Source: Erysipelotrichaceae bacterium OttesenSCG-928-M19 (GTDB lineage Bacteria; Bacillota_I; Bacilli_A; JAJDGJ01). From it: a stretch of 37,676 nucleotides of DNA. Positions within the stretch are counted from its first letter, which is position 1; the number at the start of each line of letters is the position of its first letter. A program made the position numbers and the translations under genes. The stretch is from NCBI GenBank assembly GCA_030265585.1, contig JAJDGJ010000011.1, forward strand, positions 1-37,676, read 5' to 3'. Positions 1 through 8,277 of the stretch are shown piece by piece. The notes beneath the pieces were generated by a model. That model saw nothing but the letters and a program-made list of their open reading frames with translations, had not been told where the DNA came from and searched no databases.

Positions 1-21
1 AAAATAGTCCTTTTTTACTAC

Positions 22-46
22 AAAAAAAACAAGCCTTAGCTTGTTT
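22..46 (-). terminator. Intrinsic terminator of the LCP gene, overlapping its stop codon
   Basis: Read on the minus strand, an 8-bp perfect stem (AAACAAGC / GCTTGTTT) closes a 4-base loop and runs into a T-tract of about eight. The TAA stop codon of the LCP gene (36-38) lies partly in the loop, so the last sense codons form the 5' arm of the hairpin. Confidence 0.8.
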
Positions 47-1631
47 CGTTAGCTGTTATTGGAATTAGAGTGCCATAATCATATGGCATTTTTTGTGATT
101 GTAGTGGATTAGTTCCATCAGCATTAGTTATTTTTGAACCAGAGACACCATAACCGTTTTGTGGAAACTCAGGATAGACTTCACCGAGTGTCACTTTCAT
201 ACGATAGGTAGCATACTGGATATCTTCAGTGCTTGGATAAACAACTGATAAACCATTAACATTTCCTGTTGAACCACCTATGTATAGTTTTTCAATATCA
301 ACTGTGTTATTCATACTAACTAGGATTTCATATAATGAAATAATATCATTAGTATTAATATTCGTTTTCATGTGTTTTGAAACAACAGTAATTAATTTGT
401 TGATAGTATCAATATTATTAACTTGCATGGCTTTCTTTAAGATTGCTTCAATGACAATTTGTTGGTTACGTCCACGATAGAAATCACCACCATCTTGTTT
501 GTATCTGTTTCGTGCAAAGGCTAAGGCTTCTTCACCATTGAATTTATTCACTTTGCCTTCAGTCCAACAGATTGTACCTTTTTGACCATGTGAGTTTTGT
601 TCACACACTTCAGTAATTCCTTGATTAGCATTCATGCTATTAACAGGGACATCAACTTCAATGCCACCTAAAGCATCAACGATTTCAATTACACCGACAA
701 AGTTAATTCTTACAGTATAGTCAACATTGACATCATACATCTTCTCTAAGGTGTTTTGCACACATTTAGTGCCACCATAAGCAGCAGCATGAGTCAATTT
801 ATCCTGACCACCGCCACCACATTGAATTTGAACATAGGAATCACGAGGTGTTGTCAATGTTGTTACACGACCAGTTTTGGGATTAAAAGTTACTAGAACA
901 TTAGAATCACTATTAGAAACATCTTGAATATTACTACTACGACTATCTATTCCTGAAATAAGAATGGTAAAAGGAGTACTAGTAATATCTTTTGAAACAA
1001 CTTCATTTTCTTCATCTGTTTCAAAAACGGTTACTACTTTATAGTTTTTCTTTAAATCTGGATCTAAAGATTCTAAAGTTTCATCTGATAAATTCTTAAC
1101 ACTCATTAAATCAATTGTGCCATTTTCTAAATCTGCAAAAGCTAGTTTTAAATTAGCGTATTGTTTAATATTATTTGTTTTATTTAATTCTTTAATCTTT
1201 TCTAAGGCTAATGAACCATTTTCATAGTATTTAATTGATTGGATTCCAATCGTTGTTTTTGAATTAATATCTTCTTCTTTTTCAAGGGTACTATCCTTTT
1301 TAGCAATTAATGAAGTAGAGTATTTACTTTCTTTATTGATTAGAGACATTGCATTATTATAATTTAATAAAAAAAGGTTAAATTGTACAATTCCGTAATT
1401 GAAGATAACAATAACTAACAGTGTAATGACAATCTTCCATGCTTTATTAAAAAACTTATCAAAAAGAAAATTAGTAATCAAAATAGCTAAGAATAAAAAG
1501 AAGCTAATGATAATAATTTTTGATATTACGGTATATTTAAATGATTGAAATGTATACATTAAATCAGCAACTGTTAAAAGGGAAATAAAAACCATTTCAA
1601 CAATTATAAAAATTTGTAGTTTTCTTCTCAT
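36..1631 (-). CDS. LytR-CpsA-Psr (LCP) family cell-wall polymer ligase
   Basis: LCP enzymes move lipid-linked glycopolymers (teichoic acids, capsule) onto peptidoglycan at the outer membrane face. Three hydrophobic segments lie at roughly residues 5-27, 33-60 and 64-90. The LCP catalytic domain follows at about 218-400, with the hallmarks LISGIDSR, TTPRDSYV, ALGGIEVDVP and the arginine-rich FARNRYKQDGGDFYRG. These supply the residues that bind pyrophosphate and metal in this family. Between membrane part and LCP domain (about 125-205) is a stretch that reads like half of a solute-binding-protein fold (IGIQS...ALEKI...LENGTIDLM). It may correspond to the accessory domain of Cps2A-like proteins; that is inference. 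The start is supported by AGGAGG just upstream. It is transcribed divergently from the ABC transporter. The polymer substrate cannot be told from sequence. Confidence 0.93.
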   Translation of the reverse strand: MRRKLQIFIIVEMVFISLLTVADLMYTFQSFKYTVISKIIIISFFLFLAILITNFLFDKFFNKAWKIVITLLVIVIFNYGIVQFNLFLLNYNNAMSLINKESKYSTSLIAKKDSTLEKEEDINSKTTIGIQSIKYYENGSLALEKIKELNKTNNIKQYANLKLAFADLENGTIDLMSVKNLSDETLESLDPDLKKNYKVVTVFETDEENEVVSKDITSTPFTILISGIDSRSSNIQDVSNSDSNVLVTFNPKTGRVTTLTTPRDSYVQIQCGGGGQDKLTHAAAYGGTKCVQNTLEKMYDVNVDYTVRINFVGVIEIVDALGGIEVDVPVNSMNANQGITEVCEQNSHGQKGTICWTEGKVNKFNGEEALAFARNRYKQDGGDFYRGRNQQIVIEAILKKAMQVNNIDTINKLITVVSKHMKTNINTNDIISLYEILVSMNNTVDIEKLYIGGSTGNVNGLSVVYPSTEDIQYATYRMKVTLGEVYPEFPQNGYGVSGSKITNADGTNPLQSQKMPYDYGTLIPITANETS

Positions 1632-1649
1632 ACGAACCCTCCTTTGTCC

Positions 1650-1655
1650 ATTATA
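1650..1655 (-). promoter_or_regulatory. Putative -10 box of the LCP gene
   Basis: A perfect TATAAT on the minus strand, 19 bases before the start codon and just before the AGGAGG ribosome site. No good -35 box is visible at the usual distance, so the promoter is weak or needs an activator. A comparably clear promoter for the opposite-facing ABC transporter was not found in this 143-base gap. Confidence 0.4.
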
Positions 1656-1774
1656 CAGTAATAATAAGCAAATATGTACACTAAATTAAATACTTTACAA
1701 AAAAAACACATCTTTCATTAATCGATAACATATTCGTGAATTAGAATGGTTATATCATAGAAAGGAAGATTAAG

Positions 1775-3172
1775 ATGAAAAATACATTAAATAGGGCATT
1801 AAAATACTTATCTTATAAGAAAACAAAGAGTTTCTTATTAATAGTTTTATTTTTTGTGATTAGTGCTATCTTGTTGTTATCGGCTACGCTTAATTCAACA
1901 ATCGATAATTATTATTCACAAATTGACAATAAAAATGGGATTGCTGTATCAATTAGTCCAAAGATGAATTTTAACCGTAATCAAGGAGAAAGTCAAGCTG
2001 AGGGAAGTAAACCAAATGATATGCGCTCATTATTCACTAATTTAACTAGTGAGCAACTTGAAGCAATTGCCGCTTTAGATTATGTAACAGATGTTAAACA
2101 AAGTACAAGTGTTAGTGTTACATCTTCAAGTTTAGAAGAGATTAGCTATACATCATCTAGTAGCGATGATAGTAATGAACAGAGGGCTGATATGCCACAG
2201 ATGAGAGAAGATATGTCTGGTTTAAGAATTATGGGTAGCTCTCACTTAAATTTGGAAACTGATTTTTCTAATGAAACAATTTCTTTATCATCAGGAACAA
2301 TGCCAAGCGCAGATACTGAGATAGTAATTAGTGAAGCTTTGGCATCGCAAAATGATTTAAAGGTTGGTAGTAGTTTTAAAGTAAGCAATAGTGATGATAG
2401 TTCTTTAACAAAGACGTATAAAGTTGTTGGTATTTATGCGTATAATTCTCAAATTGATGAAATGGCTATGCAACAAGTACCTGAGAATACGATGTATACT
2501 TTATACTCTAGTGTAGCTACTTTAATTAGCGAGGATAGTGGTTCAAGGATTACTACACAATTCTTTATTGAAAGTGTGGATGATTTAACGCAATTTAAAA
2601 CTGACTACTTTTCTATAACAGATACATCTAGTGATGACTATGAAGTAAGTTTAGATGATTCTGTTTATCAAAATACAATTAAACCATTAATGCAATTAGC
2701 TGAAATTGTTCAAATCGCTAAGTGGGTTATTCTTGTTATCACTTCAGCTATTCTAGCAATCATTTCTTACTTAATGATTAAGGAGAGAAACTATGAAATT
2801 GGTGTCCTTTATTCTTTATCGGAAAATAAGAGAAATATTAGCTTGCAATTTGTTTTTGAAAATGGGATTCTTTTAACAATTGGCTTTTTAATTGCTTGGT
2901 TGATTAATATGTTATTAGGCTCACAGATAATTCAAGCTTTAATGAATATGGAGTTATTAAACAATGTTAAACAAGGAGCTCAAACTATGGGAGGTCCTCA
3001 AGGAATGATGGGTAATCCTGGCGCAAGTGATCTTTCAAGTATTGAGGCATATTTAAGTAGTAGTGGTTTAATAAGCTCGTATGTGATTATCTTGGTTGTT
3101 GTCTTAATTATTACGATGGCAACAATCGCAAAAACATTAGTGAAACGTCCCAAAGAGATTATTGGCGATTAG
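1775..3172 (+). CDS. ABC transporter permease, MacB/FtsX type
   Basis: Membrane subunit of an ABC transporter whose ATPase is the next gene. The topology is typical of MacB/FtsX-type proteins: one N-terminal membrane helix (about 19-38), a large extracytoplasmic domain (about 40-310), then three C-terminal helices (about 314-336, 355-382, 434-451). Proteins of this type do not move substrate through the bilayer by themselves. They transmit ATPase strokes to outside partners or extract substrates such as peptides, antibiotics or lipoproteins. The outside domain is rich in Ser and Asp. A loop before the last helix is rich in Met and Gly (MGGPQGMMGNPG), and another run reads ADMPQMREDM. Met clusters can bind soft metals, but nothing here proves it. 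No two-component system or accessory adaptor lies beside it. The start has the ribosome site AAAGGAAG. Confidence 0.88.
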   Translation: MKNTLNRALKYLSYKKTKSFLLIVLFFVISAILLLSATLNSTIDNYYSQIDNKNGIAVSISPKMNFNRNQGESQAEGSKPNDMRSLFTNLTSEQLEAIAALDYVTDVKQSTSVSVTSSSLEEISYTSSSSDDSNEQRADMPQMREDMSGLRIMGSSHLNLETDFSNETISLSSGTMPSADTEIVISEALASQNDLKVGSSFKVSNSDDSSLTKTYKVVGIYAYNSQIDEMAMQQVPENTMYTLYSSVATLISEDSGSRITTQFFIESVDDLTQFKTDYFSITDTSSDDYEVSLDDSVYQNTIKPLMQLAEIVQIAKWVILVITSAILAIISYLMIKERNYEIGVLYSLSENKRNISLQFVFENGILLTIGFLIAWLINMLLGSQIIQALMNMELLNNVKQGAQTMGGPQGMMGNPGASDLSSIEAYLSSSGLISSYVIILVVVLIITMATIAKTLVKRPKEIIGD

Positions 3173-3183
3173 GAGGGTTAAAA

Positions 3184-3831
3184 ATGTTAGAAATTAGAAA
3201 TTTATCATTTAGTTATGATAAACAAACAAAAATATTAGATGATTTAAATGTGCAATTTAACAGTGGTAAGGTCATTGCAATTCAAGGTGAAAGTGGTCAA
3301 GGAAAGTCAACTTTATTAGCTATTTTAGCTGGATTAGAAAAAGATTTTGAAGGTCAATTAGTTCTTGATGATGAAATAATTAATAAAGCTCAGTTATTTA
3401 AATATAGTAAAGAAAATATTAGTATGATTTTTCAAGAATTAAATTTAATAAAGTATTTAAACTTAGTTGATAATATTAAACAGGGTTGTCTTATTAAGGG
3501 TAAAGCATTTTCCCAAGAAAAGATGAGAGAGTATTTAGAGATTGTTAATTTAAGTGATTTGGATTTAAATAAATATCCAGCAACTATTTCTGGAGGTCAA
3601 CAACAACGTATTGCGATTATTAGAGCATTGTTAGCTGATACCAAGATTATTTTAGCGGACGAACCAACAGCTAGTATTGATCAAAAAAATGCTGATGCGA
3701 TTATTAATGAATTAAAGGAACTTGCTAAACAAGAAGATAAAATTGTCATTGTTGTTACACATGATAACTATATAGCAAAACAATGTAATGAAATCTATTA
3801 TTTAAATGATACTTCTTTAGTGAAACAATAG
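3184..3831 (+). CDS. ABC transporter ATP-binding protein (LolD/MacB-like)
   Basis: Cytoplasmic ATPase partner of the upstream permease, 11 bases apart, with a strong ribosome site (AGGAGG) in the gap. All nucleotide-binding motifs are visible: Walker A GESGQGKST (about 35-43), Q-loop (MIFQELNLI), ABC signature ISGGQQQR (about 136-143), Walker B IILADEP (about 155-161) and the H-loop VVTHD (about 191-195). Its 215 residues match the compact LolD/MacB/BceA-type ATPases without extra domains. The two genes form one operon ended by the hairpin just downstream. Substrate unknown: antimicrobial-peptide resistance or envelope maintenance are both common for this class. Confidence 0.93.
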   Translation: MLEIRNLSFSYDKQTKILDDLNVQFNSGKVIAIQGESGQGKSTLLAILAGLEKDFEGQLVLDDEIINKAQLFKYSKENISMIFQELNLIKYLNLVDNIKQGCLIKGKAFSQEKMREYLEIVNLSDLDLNKYPATISGGQQQRIAIIRALLADTKIILADEPTASIDQKNADAIINELKELAKQEDKIVIVVTHDNYIAKQCNEIYYLNDTSLVKQ

Positions 3832-3840
3832 AAACAAAAA

Positions 3841-3866
3841 AACCTCTATTAAGCTTAGAGGTTCTT
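3841..3866 (+). terminator. Intrinsic terminator after the ABC transporter operon
   Basis: An 8-bp stem (AACCTCTA / TAGAGGTT) with a 7-base loop, followed by a T-rich run (CTTTATTGTTT), starting 9 bases after the stop. An A-run upstream could also let it work in the other direction. Confidence 0.7.
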
Positions 3867-3922
3867 TATTGTTTCCCTTTAATAATCCACATCTTTTAGT
3901 TTATTTAAATCATCTTTTCTAG

Positions 3923-3928
3923 TATAAT
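3923..3928 (+). promoter_or_regulatory. -10 box for the microprotein-pcrA unit
   Basis: A perfect TATAAT 17 bases before the start codon of the 34-codon ORF. The -35 region is poor. The position between a terminator and a good ribosome site supports a transcription start here. Confidence 0.5.
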
Positions 3929-3945
3929 AGTTATGAGGTGATTGC

Positions 3946-4050
3946 ATGATTGATAAAAAGAAGTTTTTTGTTGTGCTATTGTTAGTGATTATTGGAGCTA
4001 TTGTTTATATAAGTGAATCATTGATTGGATTCGAGTTGTTAAATAAATGA
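3946..4050 (+). CDS. Putative 34-residue single-helix membrane protein, coupled to pcrA
   Basis: Too short for the ORF track. The frame begins ATG ATT GAT AAA AAG after a good ribosome site (GAGGTG, 5 bases spacing) and just downstream of a TATAAT box. The product is MIDKKK, about 18 strongly hydrophobic residues (FFVVLLLVIIGAIVYI), then SESLIGFELLNK: a cytoplasmic basic start and one membrane helix. The stop TGA overlaps the pcrA start as ATGA, the classic arrangement for translational coupling. The pcrA start itself has little Shine-Dalgarno sequence. It is the only frame in the window that would end in TGA, and the next codons read TGG ATT TAA. I do not recognise the peptide. It could be a true microprotein or a leader whose translation sets PcrA levels. 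Confidence 0.6.
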   Translation: MIDKKKFFVVLLLVIIGAIVYISESLIGFELLNK

Positions 4051-6143
4051 TGGATTTAACTATGTTTAATAGTCAACAACAAGAAGCTATTACTTCAAAA
4101 GAACCTTATATTAAAGTAATTGCTGGAGCTGGTTCTGGCAAGACAGCTGTTTTAACTAATCGCATTGTTTATTTAATAAAAGAGCGACAAGTTAAGGAAA
4201 GAAATATTTTAGCAATCACATTTACTAACAAAGCTGCTAAAGAGATGAAAGAAAGAGTGTTACAACTTCTTGACAAAGAAGTTTTTTTAGGTTTAATTAC
4301 GACTTTTCATAGTTTTTGTCTTCGTGTTTTAAAAGAAGATATTAATGTTTTAGGTTACACTAAAGATTTTAATATAATCGATAGTGATGATCAAAAGTCG
4401 ATTTTAAAAAATATTAATAAGCGGCTTAATTATGATAAGGATGTTTTTCAAGTTAAAGGATTAGTAGCTTATATTTCTAATGAAAAAAATCATTACTATC
4501 CTCAATATTTAGATGAGAAAACAAAGAAGGTTTATGATGAGTTTTATTTAGAATATCAAAAGTATTTAAAAGATAATAATTCTTTAGATTTTGATGATTT
4601 GATTATTCTTTGTGTTAAGTTATTTAAAGAATATCCTTTAATTTTAGATAAATGGCGTTTTCGCTTTAATTATCTTCATGTTGATGAGTTTCAAGATACT
4701 AACTATCAACAGTATGAATTAATTAAATTATTAGGTATAGATTTAAATGTCTTTGTTGTTGGTGATCCTGATCAGACCATTTATACTTGGCGTGGAGCTA
4801 AGATTGATTATATTTTAAACTTTGAAAATGATTTTAAACCGACACAAGTAATAATGTTGGAATATAATTATCGCTCCCAAAAGCATATTCTAGAGTGTGC
4901 TAATAGTTTAATTATTAATAATAGTGATCGCATTGAAAAGAAATTAATACCAACACGTGAAAGTGAGGAATTAGTTGAGCACTTCATCGGTGAAAAAGCA
5001 GAAGATGAAGCTAATTTTGTTGTTGATAAAATTAATGAACTAATCGCTGAGGTGCCTGATGTTAATTATGATGATTTTGCGATTTTATATCGTTCTAATT
5101 ATATTTCTCGTATTTTTGAACAGCATTTAACTTCAGCAAACATTGATTATCAAATTATTGGTGGAACACGCTTCTTTGAAAGAAAAGAAGTTAAGGATAT
5201 TATTGCTTATTTAAAGGTGATTGCTTCTAATGATAATTTGTCCTTTTTAAGAATTGTTAATGTTCCAAAAAGAAAAATGGGTGAAAAAAGTGTTGAGAAA
5301 ATTGTCTTATATTCATTAGCTAAGCAAATTTCTTATTATGAAGCAATTAGAGATAATTTAACTGAAATTGGTTTATCTGCTACTCAAAAACAGTTATTAA
5401 GTGAGTTAGTTGCCTTCATTGAGGAAATGAAAGATGAAGATAATGCTGCTAAGATAATTGAAAGTGTCTTACTACGCTTTAATGTTTTAGAGGAGTATGC
5501 GCCTTCATCTATTGATTATCAAACAAGGTATTCAAATCTAGAAGAGTTATTAAATTATGCAAATAGTATTCCAAAATCTCTTGATGAGTTTTTACAAGAT
5601 ATTTCTTTGGATTCGACAAATGAAGATGGTGGTACGGGTGCTAAGGTATCTTTAATGAGTATGCATGCTGCTAAGGGCTTGGAGTTTAAATATGTTTTTG
5701 CGGTATTTTTAAATGATGGTGTTTTCCCTAGCTCTTATTCTTTGGAAACACTTAATTTAGAAGAGGAGAGACGTTTAGCATATGTTTGTTTTACTCGGGC
5801 TAAAGATCAATTGTTTTTAGTGAGTCATCTTTATAATAATAGTTATCAAGGCTACTATACAACCTCAAGCAGTATGTTTGTTAAAGAGATTGATGATGAT
5901 TTAATGAAAAAGGGTGGTCGTTTTAAACAAGATCATTACTTAGAACCTCAGGTTAATGAAATGAATTTGTTTAAAGCACAAAAAAATGATGAGGAAAGTG
6001 AATATGAAATCAATGATGTAATAATGCATCCTAACTTTAAAAAAGGAGTTATTATTGCCATTAATGATAATATTCTAACGATTGCTTTTGAAAATAAAGT
6101 GGGTATTAAACAGATTGTAAAAGATTTTGTGAAAAAAATATAA
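4047..6143 (+). CDS. pcrA: ATP-dependent DNA helicase PcrA/UvrD
   Basis: Superfamily 1A 3'-5' helicase that unwinds DNA in repair and plasmid replication and removes RecA or stalled polymerase from DNA. The Q-motif is FNSQQQEAI (7-15) and Walker A is AGAGSGKT (26-33). Motif Ia is ITFTNKAAKEM, Walker B VDEFQDT (about 212), motif III GDPDQTIYTWRGA, motif IV LEYNYRS, motif V SLMSMHAAKGLEF and motif VI EERRLAYVCFTRAK. At 698 residues it is slightly shorter than typical PcrA (about 720-750). It keeps the Tudor-like C-terminal end (INDVIMHPNFKKGVII...), which in PcrA binds RNA polymerase. The start overlaps the upstream microprotein stop. ATG at 4050 is an equally possible start. ligA, often next to pcrA, is absent here. 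Confidence 0.95.
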   Translation: MMDLTMFNSQQQEAITSKEPYIKVIAGAGSGKTAVLTNRIVYLIKERQVKERNILAITFTNKAAKEMKERVLQLLDKEVFLGLITTFHSFCLRVLKEDINVLGYTKDFNIIDSDDQKSILKNINKRLNYDKDVFQVKGLVAYISNEKNHYYPQYLDEKTKKVYDEFYLEYQKYLKDNNSLDFDDLIILCVKLFKEYPLILDKWRFRFNYLHVDEFQDTNYQQYELIKLLGIDLNVFVVGDPDQTIYTWRGAKIDYILNFENDFKPTQVIMLEYNYRSQKHILECANSLIINNSDRIEKKLIPTRESEELVEHFIGEKAEDEANFVVDKINELIAEVPDVNYDDFAILYRSNYISRIFEQHLTSANIDYQIIGGTRFFERKEVKDIIAYLKVIASNDNLSFLRIVNVPKRKMGEKSVEKIVLYSLAKQISYYEAIRDNLTEIGLSATQKQLLSELVAFIEEMKDEDNAAKIIESVLLRFNVLEEYAPSSIDYQTRYSNLEELLNYANSIPKSLDEFLQDISLDSTNEDGGTGAKVSLMSMHAAKGLEFKYVFAVFLNDGVFPSSYSLETLNLEEERRLAYVCFTRAKDQLFLVSHLYNNSYQGYYTTSSSMFVKEIDDDLMKKGGRFKQDHYLEPQVNEMNLFKAQKNDEESEYEINDVIMHPNFKKGVIIAINDNILTIAFENKVGIKQIVKDFVKKI

Positions 6144-6183
6144 ATTCTTGATAAAAGAGTTATTCTTTTACTGCTAATTATGA

Positions 6184-6189
6184 TATAAT
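6184..6189 (+). promoter_or_regulatory. -10 box of the foldase operon
   Basis: A perfect TATAAT 47 bases before the first foldase gene, after a weak 6-bp hairpin (AAAAGA / TCTTTT, about 6153-6169) that could act as a leaky end for pcrA transcripts. No clear -35 box. Confidence 0.45.
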
Positions 6190-6236
6190 AGGCAAGTAAG
6201 CAATTATTTGATAATTAATTTGATGGAGGTAAGTGT

Positions 6237-7292
6237 ATGAAAATAAACAAAGGAATTGTAGCTGGTTTTTTAGCATGCTCAATGTTGTTTTCTCATGCAA
6301 TTTATGCTAGTGAAATAACTGATAAAGATAAAACAGTAGTAACTGTTAATGATAAGAAAATAACTAATCAATCACTTTATGATAGTATTGTGCTTAATTC
6401 TAGTTATGGACCAGCTTTAGAAGTTTTAGATATGAAATTTCTAAGTGAGAAATATAAAGATGATTCAAGATTACAAACGATTATTGATGAGAAGTATGCT
6501 GAAGTTAAAGAGGCCTATCAAGAGGATGATCCTGATTTAAAACAGGAATATGCTAGTTATGGGGTAAGTAATAAGGAAGATTATCTTGAAAAATCAGGAC
6601 TTATCTTAGAAGCTTATCGTGAATTAGCAGCTATTGATACTTCTTATGATAAAATCTTTACTAAAGAAGAGAAAGATTATGTTTATAAACATAAGTTTTC
6701 TGGTACAGGAAAGATTTATCATATTGTTATTTCACCTAAAATAAGTGTTGATGATGCAATGGATGAAACATTATTAAACAATGCTAAAGCAGAAGCTTTG
6801 AAATCAGCTGAGAGTGTTGTTGCTGATTTAGATAAAGGAATGTCTTTTCAAGAAGCAGCTAAAAAATATAGTGATGATAAATTAACTGAAGATGGCTATA
6901 TTGGTGAGTATGATGTTGATAGTGCTCGTAGTGCCGGTGTTGATCAATCAGTAAGTAATGCAGCTTTTCAATTAGAGGATAAAAAATATACAACAAATCC
7001 AGTAGCTACAAAATATGGTTATGAAATTGTTTATATAGAATATACAAAAGAAAAAAAGACATATGATGAATTAAAAAATGATATTGCAAAAAAATTATAT
7101 GATTTATATCAAGGCAATAATCAATATATTACTGAACATGCTTTGATGTTATTTAGAGATGGTAATGATATTAGTTTTAATGATACTATCATGTCAAGAG
7201 AATATGCTAATGCTTTAATTCAAGCTCGTAAGTCTTATGTACAATACAATCCAGAGGATGCAGCTAACCAGTATGCAAACTTAGGTTATTAG
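6237..7292 (+). CDS. Exported PrsA-like peptidyl-prolyl isomerase (PpiC/parvulin family)
   Basis: Extracytoplasmic foldase that helps secreted proteins fold after Sec export. The N-terminus is a signal peptide (MKINKG, hydrophobic core, about residues 6-20) with a likely signal peptidase I site after IYA (24). A Cys lies at residue 14 (FLACS), but the preceding residues do not fit the lipobox well. It may therefore be secreted rather than lipid-anchored, unlike Bacillus PrsA. A SurA/PrsA-type helical N-domain is followed by a rotamase domain at about 150-275. The latter opens with KIYHIVISPK and contains KGMSFQEAAKKYSDDKL, GYIGEYD and YGYEIVYIEYTKEKKTYDEL, all standard parvulin landmarks. It is first in a three-gene operon. 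Strong ribosome site GGAGGT. Confidence 0.87.
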   Translation: MKINKGIVAGFLACSMLFSHAIYASEITDKDKTVVTVNDKKITNQSLYDSIVLNSSYGPALEVLDMKFLSEKYKDDSRLQTIIDEKYAEVKEAYQEDDPDLKQEYASYGVSNKEDYLEKSGLILEAYRELAAIDTSYDKIFTKEEKDYVYKHKFSGTGKIYHIVISPKISVDDAMDETLLNNAKAEALKSAESVVADLDKGMSFQEAAKKYSDDKLTEDGYIGEYDVDSARSAGVDQSVSNAAFQLEDKKYTTNPVATKYGYEIVYIEYTKEKKTYDELKNDIAKKLYDLYQGNNQYITEHALMLFRDGNDISFNDTIMSREYANALIQARKSYVQYNPEDAANQYANLGY

Positions 7293-7303
7293 GAGGAAGA
7301 AAG

Positions 7304-8275
7304 ATGAAAAGTAAAATTATAAAAATTAGTCTAATTGCTTGTCTTGTTCTTACTCTAGGTTTTGGTATTAAAGCAGCAAGTGATACAGTTGTATCTATGG
7401 GAAAACAAAGTGTTAATGTTGATGAGGCTTTTGAACAAGCTAAAATTGATAATAAAGCAGAAGGTTTATTTTCAATTGTTAATAGTGAAATACTAAATAA
7501 AGATTATAGTTATGAAAAAAATGAGAAAGTTAAAGATGCTGTTGATCAACAGATTAAATCGATTAAAGAGAGTAACACTGATATTCTTAGTCAATATAAT
7601 CTTAAAGATGATATGGATTTAGCTATTAAAGGTGGTATCTTGTTACAAGTTCAAGAGGAACAATATACTAAAGATCAATATACAAAATTACATGTTAATG
7701 AAAAATCGTTAAAGAAAATGTATGATAATAAAGAAGGCGAACTTACTAGTTATTATGTTATTAAGATAGATGAATTGTTATTTGATAGTGATATTACTAA
7801 ATATGAAGAGGCTATTAATGATATTGAAACAAAATTAAGTAAAGCTACTAAAGATGATGTTGAATCAGTTTTTAAGGAACTTGTTAAAAGTTATCCAAAG
7901 GGATCTGATGAAGAAGAAAATGGTCTTAAAAGCGCTGTTGATCGTTCTCAAGTTGATGAAACATTACTAAAAACTTTAGATAAGTATGAATACTTAGAAT
8001 TCTCTAAAAAAGCAATTGATGTTGATGGTGTTAATTATTATATTTTAAAGATGGATAAAGGTGAAAGAGCATCATTTAAGGCTAGTAAGGAAAGATTAAC
8101 TGACTTACAATATGAGAATGCTATTTCTGAAAATACTTATTTAACGGAATATTTATTAGTTGAATTACGTAAAGATAATAAAATAAGTTTTGCGGATGAA
8201 AAGGATCAAAAAATTTATGATGCTGCCACAAAGCAAATTATTGATGATTATAATGCAGCAAAGGATGGTGAATAA
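7304..8275 (+). CDS. Exported SurA/PrsA-like protein with degenerate isomerase domain
   Basis: Second gene of the foldase operon, 11 bases after the first, with ribosome site AGGAGG. The signal peptide is MKSKIIKISLIACLVLTLGFGIKAAS with a probable cut after KAA; the Cys in LIACLVL sits mid-core and is not a convincing lipobox. The body has the same layout as its neighbour: helical N-domain, a central part opening YYVIKIDELLFDSD, then a helical C-terminus ending DDYNAAKDGE. The parvulin core is hardly recognisable. The GYIGEY-like segment and the conserved active-site surroundings are missing or much altered. It looks like a diverged paralogue kept as a chaperone without isomerase activity. 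That is inferred from side-by-side reading, not from an alignment. Confidence 0.75.
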   Translation: MKSKIIKISLIACLVLTLGFGIKAASDTVVSMGKQSVNVDEAFEQAKIDNKAEGLFSIVNSEILNKDYSYEKNEKVKDAVDQQIKSIKESNTDILSQYNLKDDMDLAIKGGILLQVQEEQYTKDQYTKLHVNEKSLKKMYDNKEGELTSYYVIKIDELLFDSDITKYEEAINDIETKLSKATKDDVESVFKELVKSYPKGSDEEENGLKSAVDRSQVDETLLKTLDKYEYLEFSKKAIDVDGVNYYILKMDKGERASFKASKERLTDLQYENAISENTYLTEYLLVELRKDNKISFADEKDQKIYDAATKQIIDDYNAAKDGE

Positions 8276-8277
8276 TT

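Noticed and set aside
280-480. 66-residue plus-strand ORF inside the LCP gene
   Set aside because: Antisense shadow of a clearly coding frame, with no ribosome site.
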